A DNA stretch of 17,814 bases from Sulfuricurvum sp. IAE1. GTDB lineage: Bacteria; Campylobacterota; Campylobacteria; Campylobacterales; Sulfurimonadaceae. Location: the NCBI GenBank assembly GCA_945867285.1, contig CAMBHX010000022.1:1-17814 (forward strand), in the 5' to 3' direction. A program made the position numbers and the translations under genes. Every line of letters begins with the position of its first letter. The stretch's first letter is position 1. Of this stretch, positions 7,269 through 14,085 are shown piece after piece. Below the pieces are notes generated by a model. That model was not told the DNA's origin and did not search any database. It worked only from the letters and a program-made list of their open reading frames with translations.

Positions 7269-8351
7269 ATGTCTAAGCGTATTCTTGACTCGATTAAACC
7301 AGGCGTTGTATTCGGTGACGATTTAAACACTCTTTTTGCTATTGCCAAAGAAGAAGGGTTTGCCCTTCCAGCGGTCAATGTTGTAAATTCTGACTCCGTG
7401 AACGGCGTTTTAGAGGCGGCAAAACTTGTTAACTCTCCCGTTATTATTCAGTTCTCCAATGGAGGAGCAAGCTATTATGCAGGAAAAGGTCTTGATAACA
7501 AAGACGAGAAAGCTGCTATTGCTGGTGCTATCAGCGGAGCTACTCACGTACATATGATGGCCCAGGCTTACGAACTTCCTGTCATTCTTCATACGGATCA
7601 TGCTGCACGTCATCTCCTGCCATGGATTGATGCCCTCCTGGATGCAGGAGAAAAACATTTTGCACAATACGGAAAACCACTTTTTAGCTCTCATATGCTT
7701 GACCTCTCCGAAGAGAGTCTGGAGGAAAATGTTGCAACGTGTGTAGACTATCTAAAACGTATGTCCAAGATCGGAATGACACTCGAAATCGAGCTAGGAG
7801 TCACAGGTGGTGAAGAAGACGGCGTTGATAATACCAATATCGACAACTCCCTACTCTATACCCAACCTGAAGATGTGGCATACGCCTACGAAAAGCTAAG
7901 TGCTGTTAGTAAAAACTTCACCATTGCCGCCTCTTTTGGAAACGTGCATGGGGTCTATAAACCTGGTAACGTTATTTTAACGCCTAGTATCTTGGACAAT
8001 TCACAAAAATACATCCACGAAAAATTTGGTACTGCATCGGACAAACCTGTCAATTTTGTTTTCCACGGAGGATCAGGGTCTACCCTTGGCGAGATTCGTG
8101 AAGCGATCAGTTATGGCGTTATCAAAATGAACATCGACACTGATACCCAATGGGCAACATGGGAGGGAGTAAAAGATTATTATGAAAAATATAAAGGCTA
8201 TTTACAAGGACAAATTGGAAACCCTGAGGGTGACGATAAACCCAACAAAAAATATTACGATCCACGAAAATGGTTACGTGACGGACAAAAAACATTGGTA
8301 AATCGAGTGAAATTAGCGTTTGAAGATTTGAATGCTATTGATAGAAACTAA
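7269..8351 (+). CDS. fba: Class II fructose-bisphosphate aldolase
   Basis: A 360-residue zinc aldolase, nearly identical in length to E. coli FbaA. It interconverts fructose 1,6-bisphosphate with glyceraldehyde 3-phosphate and dihydroxyacetone phosphate, in glycolysis or, in autotrophs, gluconeogenesis. The metal and catalytic residues are seen at D110-H111 (HTDHAA), E175 (TLEIEL), H227 (GNVHGVY) and H266 (FHGGSGS); the NIDTDTQWA phosphate site is at 288-296. The start at 7269 is chosen because it has AGAGG upstream, lies behind a TATAAT box and gives the family N-terminus MSKRILDSIKPGVV. The gene converges on the PEB4-like gene. In C. jejuni, as recalled, fba follows peb4 in the same direction, so the local orientation differs here. 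Confidence 0.97.
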   Translation: MSKRILDSIKPGVVFGDDLNTLFAIAKEEGFALPAVNVVNSDSVNGVLEAAKLVNSPVIIQFSNGGASYYAGKGLDNKDEKAAIAGAISGATHVHMMAQAYELPVILHTDHAARHLLPWIDALLDAGEKHFAQYGKPLFSSHMLDLSEESLEENVATCVDYLKRMSKIGMTLEIELGVTGGEEDGVDNTNIDNSLLYTQPEDVAYAYEKLSAVSKNFTIAASFGNVHGVYKPGNVILTPSILDNSQKYIHEKFGTASDKPVNFVFHGGSGSTLGEIREAISYGVIKMNIDTDTQWATWEGVKDYYEKYKGYLQGQIGNPEGDDKPNKKYYDPRKWLRDGQKTLVNRVKLAFEDLNAIDRN

Positions 8352-8355
8352 ATAG

Positions 8356-8391
8356 CTTCGTTATACCCCATAGGGGTAGAAGGACTTTTTT
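8356..8391 (+). terminator. Rho-independent terminator after fba
   Basis: Stem TACCCC (8364-8369) pairs with GGGGTA (8373-8378) across a 3-base loop. CTTC (8356-8359) can pair with GAAG (8379-8382) to lengthen it past a 4-base bulge. A run of six T (8386-8391) follows. It lies between two convergent genes, but the T run favours the plus strand. Confidence 0.5.
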
Positions 8392-8420
8392 GAGGTCCAC
8401 TATTCGATACGGGGAATCTA

Positions 8421-9263
8421 TTATTTTGAGTAGGTAATTTTAGCTTTTGATTTCAGTACAGCCATTTTTTTCTCCATAACTGCTTTGAACTTTTCCATTT
8501 TCAACTTATTTTCGACAAAATTCTTAACCTCATCAAAACTTGCTTTTCGTGCAGGCTTTTTCTCTTCTGCATAAATTACATGGTACCCAAATTGTGTTTG
8601 TACAGGTTCTACTGAAACTGTTCCTACTTTCATGGCAAACAGTGCATCATTAAATGGTTTTACCATTTGGTCACGTGCCACATAACCCAACTCTCCACCT
8701 TTGGCAGCACTGGGTCCTGTTGATTTTGATTTAGCGAGAGAAATAAATTCGGATTTTAATTTATCTCCACCCAGACCTCTGAAGCCTCTTATAATATCTT
8801 CAGCATCATCTTTTGATTTGACCAAGATATGACGAGCATGGATTTTTTCTTTATCCACAAACTCATCAGCATTTTTATCATAATAATCCCGAACTTCTCT
8901 AGCATCGACTTGAATGGTCTTAAACTGTTGCATCTCCCATTCTTTGGCTGCAAGTTGGATTTTCATTCGCTCTACGAGTTTTTGAAACTCAATCCTATGC
9001 TCTTTCGAATCCAAAATACCTGTTTTTACAGCATCATCATAGATCAGCTTTTGTGTGACCATTCCTTCAATAATACGCTGACGCAATTCATTTTGTTTGG
9101 AAGATTCAAGTGAGTCAAACCGTCCTTGCGTCCCTTCCATAAGGACTCTATTGACTTCATCCGATGTAATCTCTGAACCATTAACCGTTGCTACGATGGC
9201 AGCACCTACCCATGTTGCACTTACCAAAACTCCTAATGCCAAAAACATAAATTTTTGTTTCAT
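8421..9263 (-). CDS. Periplasmic SurA/PEB4-like peptidyl-prolyl isomerase
   Basis: A 280-residue exported chaperone-isomerase. The signal peptide covers about residues 1-21. A SurA_N-like helical region (about 24-135) with the typical ATVNGSEIT start is followed by a parvulin domain (about 141-233) showing IHARHILVKS, AKGGELGYVARDQMVKPF and QFGYHVIYAEE, and then a basic helical tail. In C. jejuni the homologue PEB4/Cbf2 helps outer-membrane proteins fold. Length matches that family. An AAGGGA ribosome binding site precedes the ATG, and a TATAAT lies 27 bases before the start. It is divergent from nth and convergent with fba. A SurA/PrsA name would also be acceptable. Confidence 0.9.
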   Translation of the reverse strand: MKQKFMFLALGVLVSATWVGAAIVATVNGSEITSDEVNRVLMEGTQGRFDSLESSKQNELRQRIIEGMVTQKLIYDDAVKTGILDSKEHRIEFQKLVERMKIQLAAKEWEMQQFKTIQVDAREVRDYYDKNADEFVDKEKIHARHILVKSKDDAEDIIRGFRGLGGDKLKSEFISLAKSKSTGPSAAKGGELGYVARDQMVKPFNDALFAMKVGTVSVEPVQTQFGYHVIYAEEKKPARKASFDEVKNFVENKLKMEKFKAVMEKKMAVLKSKAKITYSK

Positions 9264-9289
9264 ATTATCCCTTACTCTTCATAAACCGA

Positions 9290-9295
9290 ATTATA
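9290..9295 (-). promoter_or_regulatory. -10 box of the PEB4-like gene
   Basis: A perfect TATAAT on the minus strand gives a leader of about 20 bases that contains the AAGGGA ribosome binding site. It is divergent from the nth promoter in the same 183-bp region. Confidence 0.5.
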
Positions 9296-9415
9296 ACCTA
9301 ATGCAGAAGAATAACATATATAAATTAATCGATATTAAATGTTAGATATTTTTCGTCGCTAAACCACTATTTTTAATGGATGTTACACACTAAAACGAAC
9401 TCGTCCCTTTTACGA

Positions 9416-9421
9416 TATAAT
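9416..9421 (+). promoter_or_regulatory. -10 box of nth
   Basis: A perfect TATAAT lies 25 bases before the nth ATG. The short leader carries TTAGG about 5 bases before the start. Confidence 0.5.
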
Positions 9422-9446
9422 GTAAAAAACAGATTATTAGGTTTTT

Positions 9447-10094
9447 ATGAAAAAAGCAACCAAAATAGAAATTGACTATATCAAGACTGCCCTCATAGAA
9501 CGCTATGGTGAGGCTGTAACCGAACTTAATTATTCTAACGCATACGAGTTAGTTATTGCTGTTGCGCTCTCAGCACAATGTACTGATAAAAGAGTTAATC
9601 TGATCACTCCTGAGCTATTTGCAGCCTATCCGAATCCTCATACACTTTGTAATGCTCAATTAAACGATGTTAAAAAAATCATCAATACATGTTCCTTTTT
9701 TAACAACAAAGCTATTAATCTTATTGCTATGGCAAAACGCCTAGTTGAGGTATATGATGGTGAAGTTCCTCTGGAAGAAAAAGAGCTTATTACTCTCGCA
9801 GGTGTAGGACAAAAAACAGCACATGTTGTCCTAATTGAATACACACAAGCCAATCTCATGGCCGTCGACACCCATGTTTTTCGTGTTAGTCATCGATTAG
9901 GGTTAAGCGACGATTTAACTCCTGCGACTACAGAAGCTACTTTGGTTAAAAAATTTAAAACTAATCTTCATCAACTCCATCAAGGGATGGTTCTTTTTGG
10001 ACGCTATATCTGTACCGCCAAAAACCCCAAATGCGATGATCAATGTTTTTTACAACCTTATTGCAAGACTAGAGAGAGTTTTAAACCACGATAA
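9447..10094 (+). CDS. nth: Endonuclease III (DNA glycosylase/AP lyase)
   Basis: A 215-residue base-excision repair enzyme that removes oxidised pyrimidines and cleaves abasic sites. The helix-hairpin-helix LAGVGQKTA (118-125) contains catalytic K123, and D141 lies in VDTHVFRV; both align with K120 and D138 of E. coli. The C-terminal iron-sulfur loop has C189, C196, C200 and C206. Its spacing is C-X6-C-X3-C-X5-C, one residue longer in the middle than the usual X2; the codons TGC GAT GAT CAA TGT show this directly. All four ligands are kept, so a cluster is still expected. The small lipoprotein gene starts 14 bp after the stop, and TAAGG at the nth stop can serve as its ribosome binding site. 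Confidence 0.96.
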   Translation: MKKATKIEIDYIKTALIERYGEAVTELNYSNAYELVIAVALSAQCTDKRVNLITPELFAAYPNPHTLCNAQLNDVKKIINTCSFFNNKAINLIAMAKRLVEVYDGEVPLEEKELITLAGVGQKTAHVVLIEYTQANLMAVDTHVFRVSHRLGLSDDLTPATTEATLVKKFKTNLHQLHQGMVLFGRYICTAKNPKCDDQCFLQPYCKTRESFKPR

Positions 10095-10108
10095 GGTACA
10101 ATCACCCT

Positions 10109-10282
10109 ATGAAATATCATTGGCTTTTTTTATTCCTAGCTGTCGGATTTACGGGGTGCTTCAACGAGCGTGGTGTCAGTATACGCTACTATAACGATTG
10201 TGAAGAGTACTATGATGCTCAAGGGTATTATCACAAAAAATGTGACCCAAATATACTTGAATACAGAGAGATTAAACAATAG
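10109..10282 (+). CDS. Small putative lipoprotein (57 residues)
   Basis: A short frame directly after nth with no recognised homologue. The N-terminus MKYHWLFLFLAVGFTGC has a basic/hydrophobic signal and ends in a cysteine that could be lipidated; the lipobox FTGC is not ideal because position -3 is Phe rather than Leu. The remaining 40 residues are rich in Tyr and charged residues (RYYND, EEYYDAQGYYHKK) and contain two more cysteines (C31, C45), which could form a disulfide. AAGG overlapping the nth stop lies 12 bases before the ATG, so translation probably depends on the nth transcript. The signal-like start and downstream position make it credible, but its function is unknown. Confidence 0.65.
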   Translation: MKYHWLFLFLAVGFTGCFNERGVSIRYYNDCEEYYDAQGYYHKKCDPNILEYREIKQ

Positions 10283-10389
10283 TATGATACTGCTAAAAAC
10301 GCTCTGATACGGGGCTAAATTTCTAAAGAGCTTCGAAAAGTATGTAAATTGTAAGCTAGAAACAATAGCATTTTTGAGAATTATTTTAA

Positions 10390-11103
10390 CTATTTGGTCG
10401 CAATAAATGTGGCAAAATTTGCCCACGAAAACAATACATCACAGTTGCTAAATCCACATTTTTTGACCATTCCTTTGTTCTCATCAACAGTATAGGGTAT
10501 TAACACATTTTCCAAAGCTTCGCGTTTCTGAACGATTTCGTATTCACTATAGCCTTGCTCTTTTTTATAATCATAATAACAGTCAATGAGTTGCTTGTTA
10601 AGCGCAGGATTTTGACTCAATACTTTTTCACTAAAGATAAAAACACCCGTACTTTCCAATGAATCGTATATTTTTTGCACTAATGCCTCACGCATCATCG
10701 GACGGATAAACTGGAGCGTATAGTTGCAAATAATCGCCTTGGTTTTTCCAAAAGGATATTCCAAAATATCTCCCTCAACCAACTGTACGTTTGAATGATA
10801 CGCTTCGATTTTTTTACGAGCATGGGCTATCATGGCGGATGAATTGTCTACGCCTATAAGTTCAATAGAGATTCCTTTTGATCCTCGCTCTATCTCCAGA
10901 AGCTGTGTCGCTGTAGAGGAACCTAAATCAATTACCCTATCACCATTGTTGAGATTATTGAGACAAAATCGCGTGGTCAACTTCTGAGACTCTTTGTAAA
11001 AAGGGACCGAACGGCTCAACATATCATCAAAAACTGCGGCAACCTCCTCATCAAATTCAAATTGTTTAGAAATAGGCTGAGTAAATAAAGTATCTGTTTT
11101 CAT
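10390..11103 (-). CDS. cmoA: Carboxy-S-adenosyl-L-methionine synthase
   Basis: A 237-residue class I SAM-binding enzyme that makes carboxy-SAM from SAM and prephenate. CmoB uses it to form 5-oxyacetyl uridine at position 34 of some tRNAs. Motifs: DTLFTQPI (4-11) as in E. coli CmoA, RSVPFY (31-36), DLGSSTA (59-65), VDNSSAM (85-91), NYTLQF (127-132), SEK (158-160) and GYSEYEIVQKREALENV (184-200), in which R194 corresponds to the carboxylate-binding arginine. The frame is open to 11139, but homology starts at the ATG at 11103. That ATG has no ribosome binding site and lies 7 bases after a TATAAT that overlaps the pyk stop. cmoB is not in the window. Confidence 0.93.
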   Translation of the reverse strand: MKTDTLFTQPISKQFEFDEEVAAVFDDMLSRSVPFYKESQKLTTRFCLNNLNNGDRVIDLGSSTATQLLEIERGSKGISIELIGVDNSSAMIAHARKKIEAYHSNVQLVEGDILEYPFGKTKAIICNYTLQFIRPMMREALVQKIYDSLESTGVFIFSEKVLSQNPALNKQLIDCYYDYKKEQGYSEYEIVQKREALENVLIPYTVDENKGMVKKCGFSNCDVLFSWANFATFIATK

Positions 11104-11110
11104 AAAACGT

Positions 11111-11116
11111 ATTATA
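11111..11116 (-). promoter_or_regulatory. -10 box overlapping the pyk stop, before cmoA
   Basis: TATAAT on the minus strand contains the pyk TAA stop and ends 7 bases before the cmoA ATG. A start point at the usual distance would fall on or next to the ATG, giving a leaderless message. This fits the lack of a ribosome binding site, but could be chance. Confidence 0.4.
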
Positions 11117-12587
11117 GCGCCCTTTGGCTTTCGGAGCAAAGAACTTCTTTAGAACCAAAAAAATCCAATTCATGTTCTCTCAAAATACGAATAACATTCG
11201 TCGTACCCTTCACCCCAACAGGATCACCAGCCGTAAAAATATAGGTTTGCTTTTTATTGATAATACCACATCGTAATCCATGGGAAATAATGTCACACAT
11301 CCTCTCTTCAAGCTTTCCACTAGTCGTCAGGTATGCAGGAATAACTCCCCACACCATCGTCAAAAGTCTAGCTACTCTCTCTTCATGCGCTGCTGCATAT
11401 ATGGACATTTTTGGACGATAACGTGCGAGTTTTTTGACTGATTGTCCTGATGTTGTCATCGCAATAATACCTGAAGCACTCAACGCGTCTCCCAGTCTTA
11501 CAGCTGATTCGTTGATCACATCCATAGAATCATTGGGAACAAATTGTTCAAATTTATCAAAGGGATATATCTCTTCAATGGAACGTATTGTATTAACCAT
11601 TGTTTCCACTACCAACACAGGATTGTGGCCTACTGCTGATTCTTCTGAGAGCATTACTGCATCCGTTCCATCCAAAACTGCATTAGCAACGTCACTAATT
11701 TCCGCACGAGTTGCTGTCTCTTTTTCTGTCATTGATAACAACATTTGCGTGGCAGTAATCACAGGCTTTGAAACTGCATTGGCTTTGCGTATCAACATTT
11801 TTTGAATCGTTGGGACTTGATAATAGGGGAGTTCTATTCCTAAGTCACCACGAGCCACCATCAAGCCATCGCATACCTCCAATATTTCATCAATATTTTC
11901 AACGGCATCAAATTTTTCTATTTTGGCAAACAACTGTACTTCTCCACCAAGTGAAGCAATCAGTTCTCGTGAACGTATCATATCCATAGCATTTTGAACG
12001 AATGAAATCGCCATAAAATCAACACCATTCTCAATGCCCCACGCCATATCCAGTCGATCTTTGGGTGTTAAAACATCAATCCCTAATGAGGTATTAGGAA
12101 AATTAACCCCCTTTCGTGAGCTTAGTTTTCCACGATTAAGAATCTCAACACGTACATAATCATCATATAATGCCACAACACGACCTTTAATGGCTCCATC
12201 ACATAAATAAATACTATCACCAATATTAAGCAATCGAATAATATTACTTTGATTAATGGAAACTTTGTAATGATGCGGTTCCACACAACTACCCTCAATG
12301 TTCTCAGAATAAAAATCAATCATATCATTAGGCTGGAGATGAAAATCTTCTGCAATCTGTCCTATACGAATTTTAGGACCACTAATATCTTGTAAAATAC
12401 CAACAATACTATTTGTTCGAGCCATTGCCTGACGGATATTAAGTAGAACTTCTGAATGATATTCATGAGTCCCATGAGAGAAATTCAAACGAAATACATT
12501 GACCCCAGCATGTATCATTTCTGATAATACTTCTACACTATGTGACGAAGGTCCCACGGTTGCCAAAATTTTAGTCCGTTTTTGCAT
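11112..12587 (-). CDS. pyk: Pyruvate kinase
   Basis: A 491-residue glycolytic enzyme converting phosphoenolpyruvate and ADP to pyruvate and ATP. Seen in order: TVGPSS (10-15), FRLNFSHGTHE (32-42), DISGPKIRIG (67-76), catalytic K222 with metal ligand E224 (FAKIEKFD), ARGDLGIELP (245-254, D248), ITATQMLLSMTE (277-288), and the C-terminal allosteric-type domain. K72 stands where K+-dependent enzymes have Glu, so K+-independent activity is predicted from family knowledge. The conserved MLSGETA segment reads MLSEESA here. The start at 12587 is chosen because GGAGAG lies just before it; the open frame to 12626 has no ribosome binding site. cmoA follows. Confidence 0.96.
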   Translation of the reverse strand: MQKRTKILATVGPSSHSVEVLSEMIHAGVNVFRLNFSHGTHEYHSEVLLNIRQAMARTNSIVGILQDISGPKIRIGQIAEDFHLQPNDMIDFYSENIEGSCVEPHHYKVSINQSNIIRLLNIGDSIYLCDGAIKGRVVALYDDYVRVEILNRGKLSSRKGVNFPNTSLGIDVLTPKDRLDMAWGIENGVDFMAISFVQNAMDMIRSRELIASLGGEVQLFAKIEKFDAVENIDEILEVCDGLMVARGDLGIELPYYQVPTIQKMLIRKANAVSKPVITATQMLLSMTEKETATRAEISDVANAVLDGTDAVMLSEESAVGHNPVLVVETMVNTIRSIEEIYPFDKFEQFVPNDSMDVINESAVRLGDALSASGIIAMTTSGQSVKKLARYRPKMSIYAAAHEERVARLLTMVWGVIPAYLTTSGKLEERMCDIISHGLRCGIINKKQTYIFTAGDPVGVKGTTNVIRILREHELDFFGSKEVLCSESQRAL

Positions 12588-12629
12588 GTTCTCTCCAATT
12601 GTTTTGAATGATTCTTGATGAGCCATGGT

Positions 12630-12635
12630 ATCATA
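12630..12635 (-). promoter_or_regulatory. -10 box of pyk
   Basis: TATGAT on the minus strand would start transcription near 12623 and give a leader of about 36 bases that contains the GGAGAG ribosome binding site. This placement supports the ATG at 12587. Confidence 0.4.
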
Positions 12636-12683
12636 AATTAGTTACTAAAATCTAATCTAAGCATCTTAAGAGGTTGATTTGAT

Positions 12684-12689
12684 TACAAT
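12684..12689 (+). promoter_or_regulatory. Possible -10 box of the HTH/coiled-coil gene
   Basis: TACAAT follows GATTTGAT in the region divergent from pyk. A start near 12696 would leave a leader of about 86 bases before the GTG at 12782. Other TA-rich hexamers nearby, such as TATCCT, are possible. Confidence 0.3.
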
Positions 12690-12781
12690 GACCTGAGAAG
12701 GCTATCCTATCTGAATGCGTCAAGATGGAATCATTCCTCCACGAAAAACAGACTGGGTGGTTACTACTAAAAGGAGTCCTT

Positions 12782-13438
12782 GTGCACTTTAGCATTGACG
12801 AATACGCCAAAGTATTTAAAATTTCACATGAAATGATTCATAACAAACTCAAGACAAAAAAGCTCAACAGTATCATTCAAAATGGGACTATCTATATTGT
12901 TGTACCACATAATACTCTGAGCGCTGAACAAAAAAACAGCCAGTACGAAACTTCAAAACCTCAATCCTCTCCCCCAACTATTGCAAAAAGCAATGTTGGT
13001 ATTATTATTTCATTATATCAAAAAGAGAATCATCACCTTAAGCTCAAAATTAAAGAGCTTGAAGCTAAAATAGATAAGCTTATAGACAATAAAGAGCAAA
13101 TGCTCATTGAAGAGCGTAATCGTATTGAAGAAATCTATATCTCAAAAGATGAACAACTCAAAAATATTTTAGAAGTTTTAAGTAGCAAGCTAGCTCTTGC
13201 ACCCAAAACAGCAGTTCATGATGTAGATGTTTCCCAGCCGGAACCTTCAATCACGCTCAATCAAAATGGTCTCTTAGAACTCAAGAGGTATTTAAAATTC
13301 ATAGGAATTGGGAGTGAAGAACGCAAAATAATCCGTAATCGATTTACAGCTCGATATGGCAGTGATATCCGTATTATCCAAAAAGAAGGTACCTTTTACG
13401 TTGATTTATCTAAATACGATTATACAGATCTTTTGTAA
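12782..13438 (+). CDS. Unrecognised protein: putative HTH, coiled coil, conserved-looking C-terminal domain
   Basis: No family was recognised for this 218-residue protein. The N-terminus (about 1-45), HFSIDEYAKVFKISHEMIHN onward, has the rhythm of an excisionase/MerR-type helix-turn-helix (a helix entered by 'DEYAKVFKIS', then a basic helix and a short hairpin ending TIYIVV). A Ser/Pro-rich linker (about 55-70) leads to a charged coiled coil (about 78-130). Residues 155-218 form a separate basic domain ending in YVDLSKYDYTDLL. A role binding DNA as an oligomer is plausible but unproven. The GTG at 12782 has AAGGAG six bases upstream; the ATG at 12725 has none. It is divergent from pyk and followed by the HU gene. 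Confidence 0.7.
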   Translation: MHFSIDEYAKVFKISHEMIHNKLKTKKLNSIIQNGTIYIVVPHNTLSAEQKNSQYETSKPQSSPPTIAKSNVGIIISLYQKENHHLKLKIKELEAKIDKLIDNKEQMLIEERNRIEEIYISKDEQLKNILEVLSSKLALAPKTAVHDVDVSQPEPSITLNQNGLLELKRYLKFIGIGSEERKIIRNRFTARYGSDIRIIQKEGTFYVDLSKYDYTDLL

Positions 13439-13445
13439 TCTTAAA

Positions 13446-13484
13446 TAATTAAATAGACTAATTAAATGAAAAAACCCCTATAAT
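13446..13484 (+). promoter_or_regulatory. Probable HU gene promoter with two TAATTAAAT repeats
   Basis: TATAAT (13479-13484) is preceded by two copies of TAATTAAAT (13446-13454 and 13459-13467), 13 bases apart, where a -35 box or an AT-rich UP-type element would lie. The promoter would give a leader of about 185 bases before the HU start. Confidence 0.35.
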
Positions 13485-13675
13485 ACGATAAAGAAACAAA
13501 TAATTAGAACAAAAATTACATTTTTAAAAAAAAAGAGATTAAAAATCTAAAAAACAAGAAAACATTAAGCTAAGAGATACTAAAGTATTCGCGTTAGAAT
13601 CGTTTTTAGCTTCCAGTTTGCCTAGAATTAGGAAATTAAACGAATTCACAGAAACTTTATCCAAGGACATTTAAT
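13485..13675 (+). other. Long, structured AT-rich leader of the HU gene
   Basis: No coding frame is seen here. An A-rich stretch is followed by short inverted repeats: agatt/aatct (13536-13548), aagctaa/ttagctt (13567-13573 with 13606-13612), atact/agtat inside it (13577-13588), and ccta/tagg (13621-13632). AAGGA before the HU ATG is the ribosome binding site. It may control translation or mRNA stability, or simply be spacer. Confidence 0.3.
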
Positions 13676-13960
13676 ATGAATAAAGCACAATTCGTTGAGT
13701 TGGTACAAAAAAGTGGTGGTTACAAAACCAAAGTTGAAGCAGATACTGCTATTAAAGCATTTACCGAAGCGGTAACAGCTGCTCTTGTTGCAAATGAAGA
13801 AGTATCATTGGTTGGTTTTGGCAATTTTGCTGCATCACTTCAAAAAGGTAAAAGTGGTAAAGTTCCAGGTACTAGTAAAACTTATAGCACTGCTGATAAA
13901 ATGGTTCCTAAATTCAAACCAGGCAAAAGCCTCAAAGACAGTGTTGCTGCTGCAAAATAA
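13676..13960 (+). CDS. hup: HU-family DNA-binding protein
   Basis: A 94-residue nucleoid-associated protein that binds and bends DNA as a dimer. It shows the family layout: an N-terminal helical dimerisation part starting MNKAQFVELV, the VSLVGFGNFAA turn (43-53), a beta-arm region (about 54-76) and the C-terminal helix FKPGKSLKDSV (80-90). The arm reads KGKSGKVPGTSKTYSTADKM, with the normal tip Arg-Asn-Pro replaced by a PGTSK version, as in some HU/IHF relatives. An AAGGA ribosome binding site lies before the ATG, and a terminator follows. Codon use looks more highly expressed (few rare codons) than that of the AT-rich gene after it. Confidence 0.93.
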   Translation: MNKAQFVELVQKSGGYKTKVEADTAIKAFTEAVTAALVANEEVSLVGFGNFAASLQKGKSGKVPGTSKTYSTADKMVPKFKPGKSLKDSVAAAK

Positions 13961-13971
13961 CTTCTCTAAAT

Positions 13972-14003
13972 GCTCAAAGGTATTTTCTTTGGGCTGTTTA
14001 TCT
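13972..14003 (+). terminator. Terminator after the HU gene
   Basis: GCTCAAAG (13972-13979) pairs with CTTTGGGC (13987-13994) over a 7-base loop, giving 8 pairs with one G-T. The T-rich TGTTTATCT follows. It sits 12 bases after the HU stop and before the next promoter. Confidence 0.55.
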
Positions 14004-14041
14004 CTTCACAATCCTTAATTTTTCATAGAATAGAAATGAGC

Positions 14042-14047
14042 TATAAT
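14042..14047 (+). promoter_or_regulatory. -10 box of the helicase-like gene
   Basis: A perfect TATAAT would start transcription near 14054. This leaves about 32 bases with GGAG (14073-14076) before the TTG at 14086, and argues against the earlier TTG at 14059. Confidence 0.45.
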
Positions 14048-14085
14048 TAGCAAACATATTGAATATACGTGCGGAGTTTGTTATT

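Noticed and set aside
8406..8414. GATACGGGG shared with 10306-10314, both in convergent intergenic regions
   Set aside because: A single 9-base match is expected fairly often and no longer shared structure surrounds it.
8829..9113. 94-residue plus-strand frame inside the PEB4-like gene
   Set aside because: It is an antisense shadow of a conserved gene and starts without a ribosome binding site.
10136..10426. 96-residue minus-strand frame between cmoA and nth
   Set aside because: It overlaps cmoA in another frame and lies opposite the small lipoprotein frame, which has better signal and start evidence. Its hydrophobic content is explained by the AT-rich strand.
12725..12781. Extended N-terminus of the HTH/coiled-coil protein from an ATG
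   Set aside because: No ribosome binding site lies before that ATG, while the GTG at 12782 has AAGGAG in the right place.
13500..13560. A-rich tracts before HU as a possible replication origin or DnaA box cluster
   Set aside because: No DnaA-box consensus (TTATCCACA-like) cluster was seen; AT richness alone is not enough.
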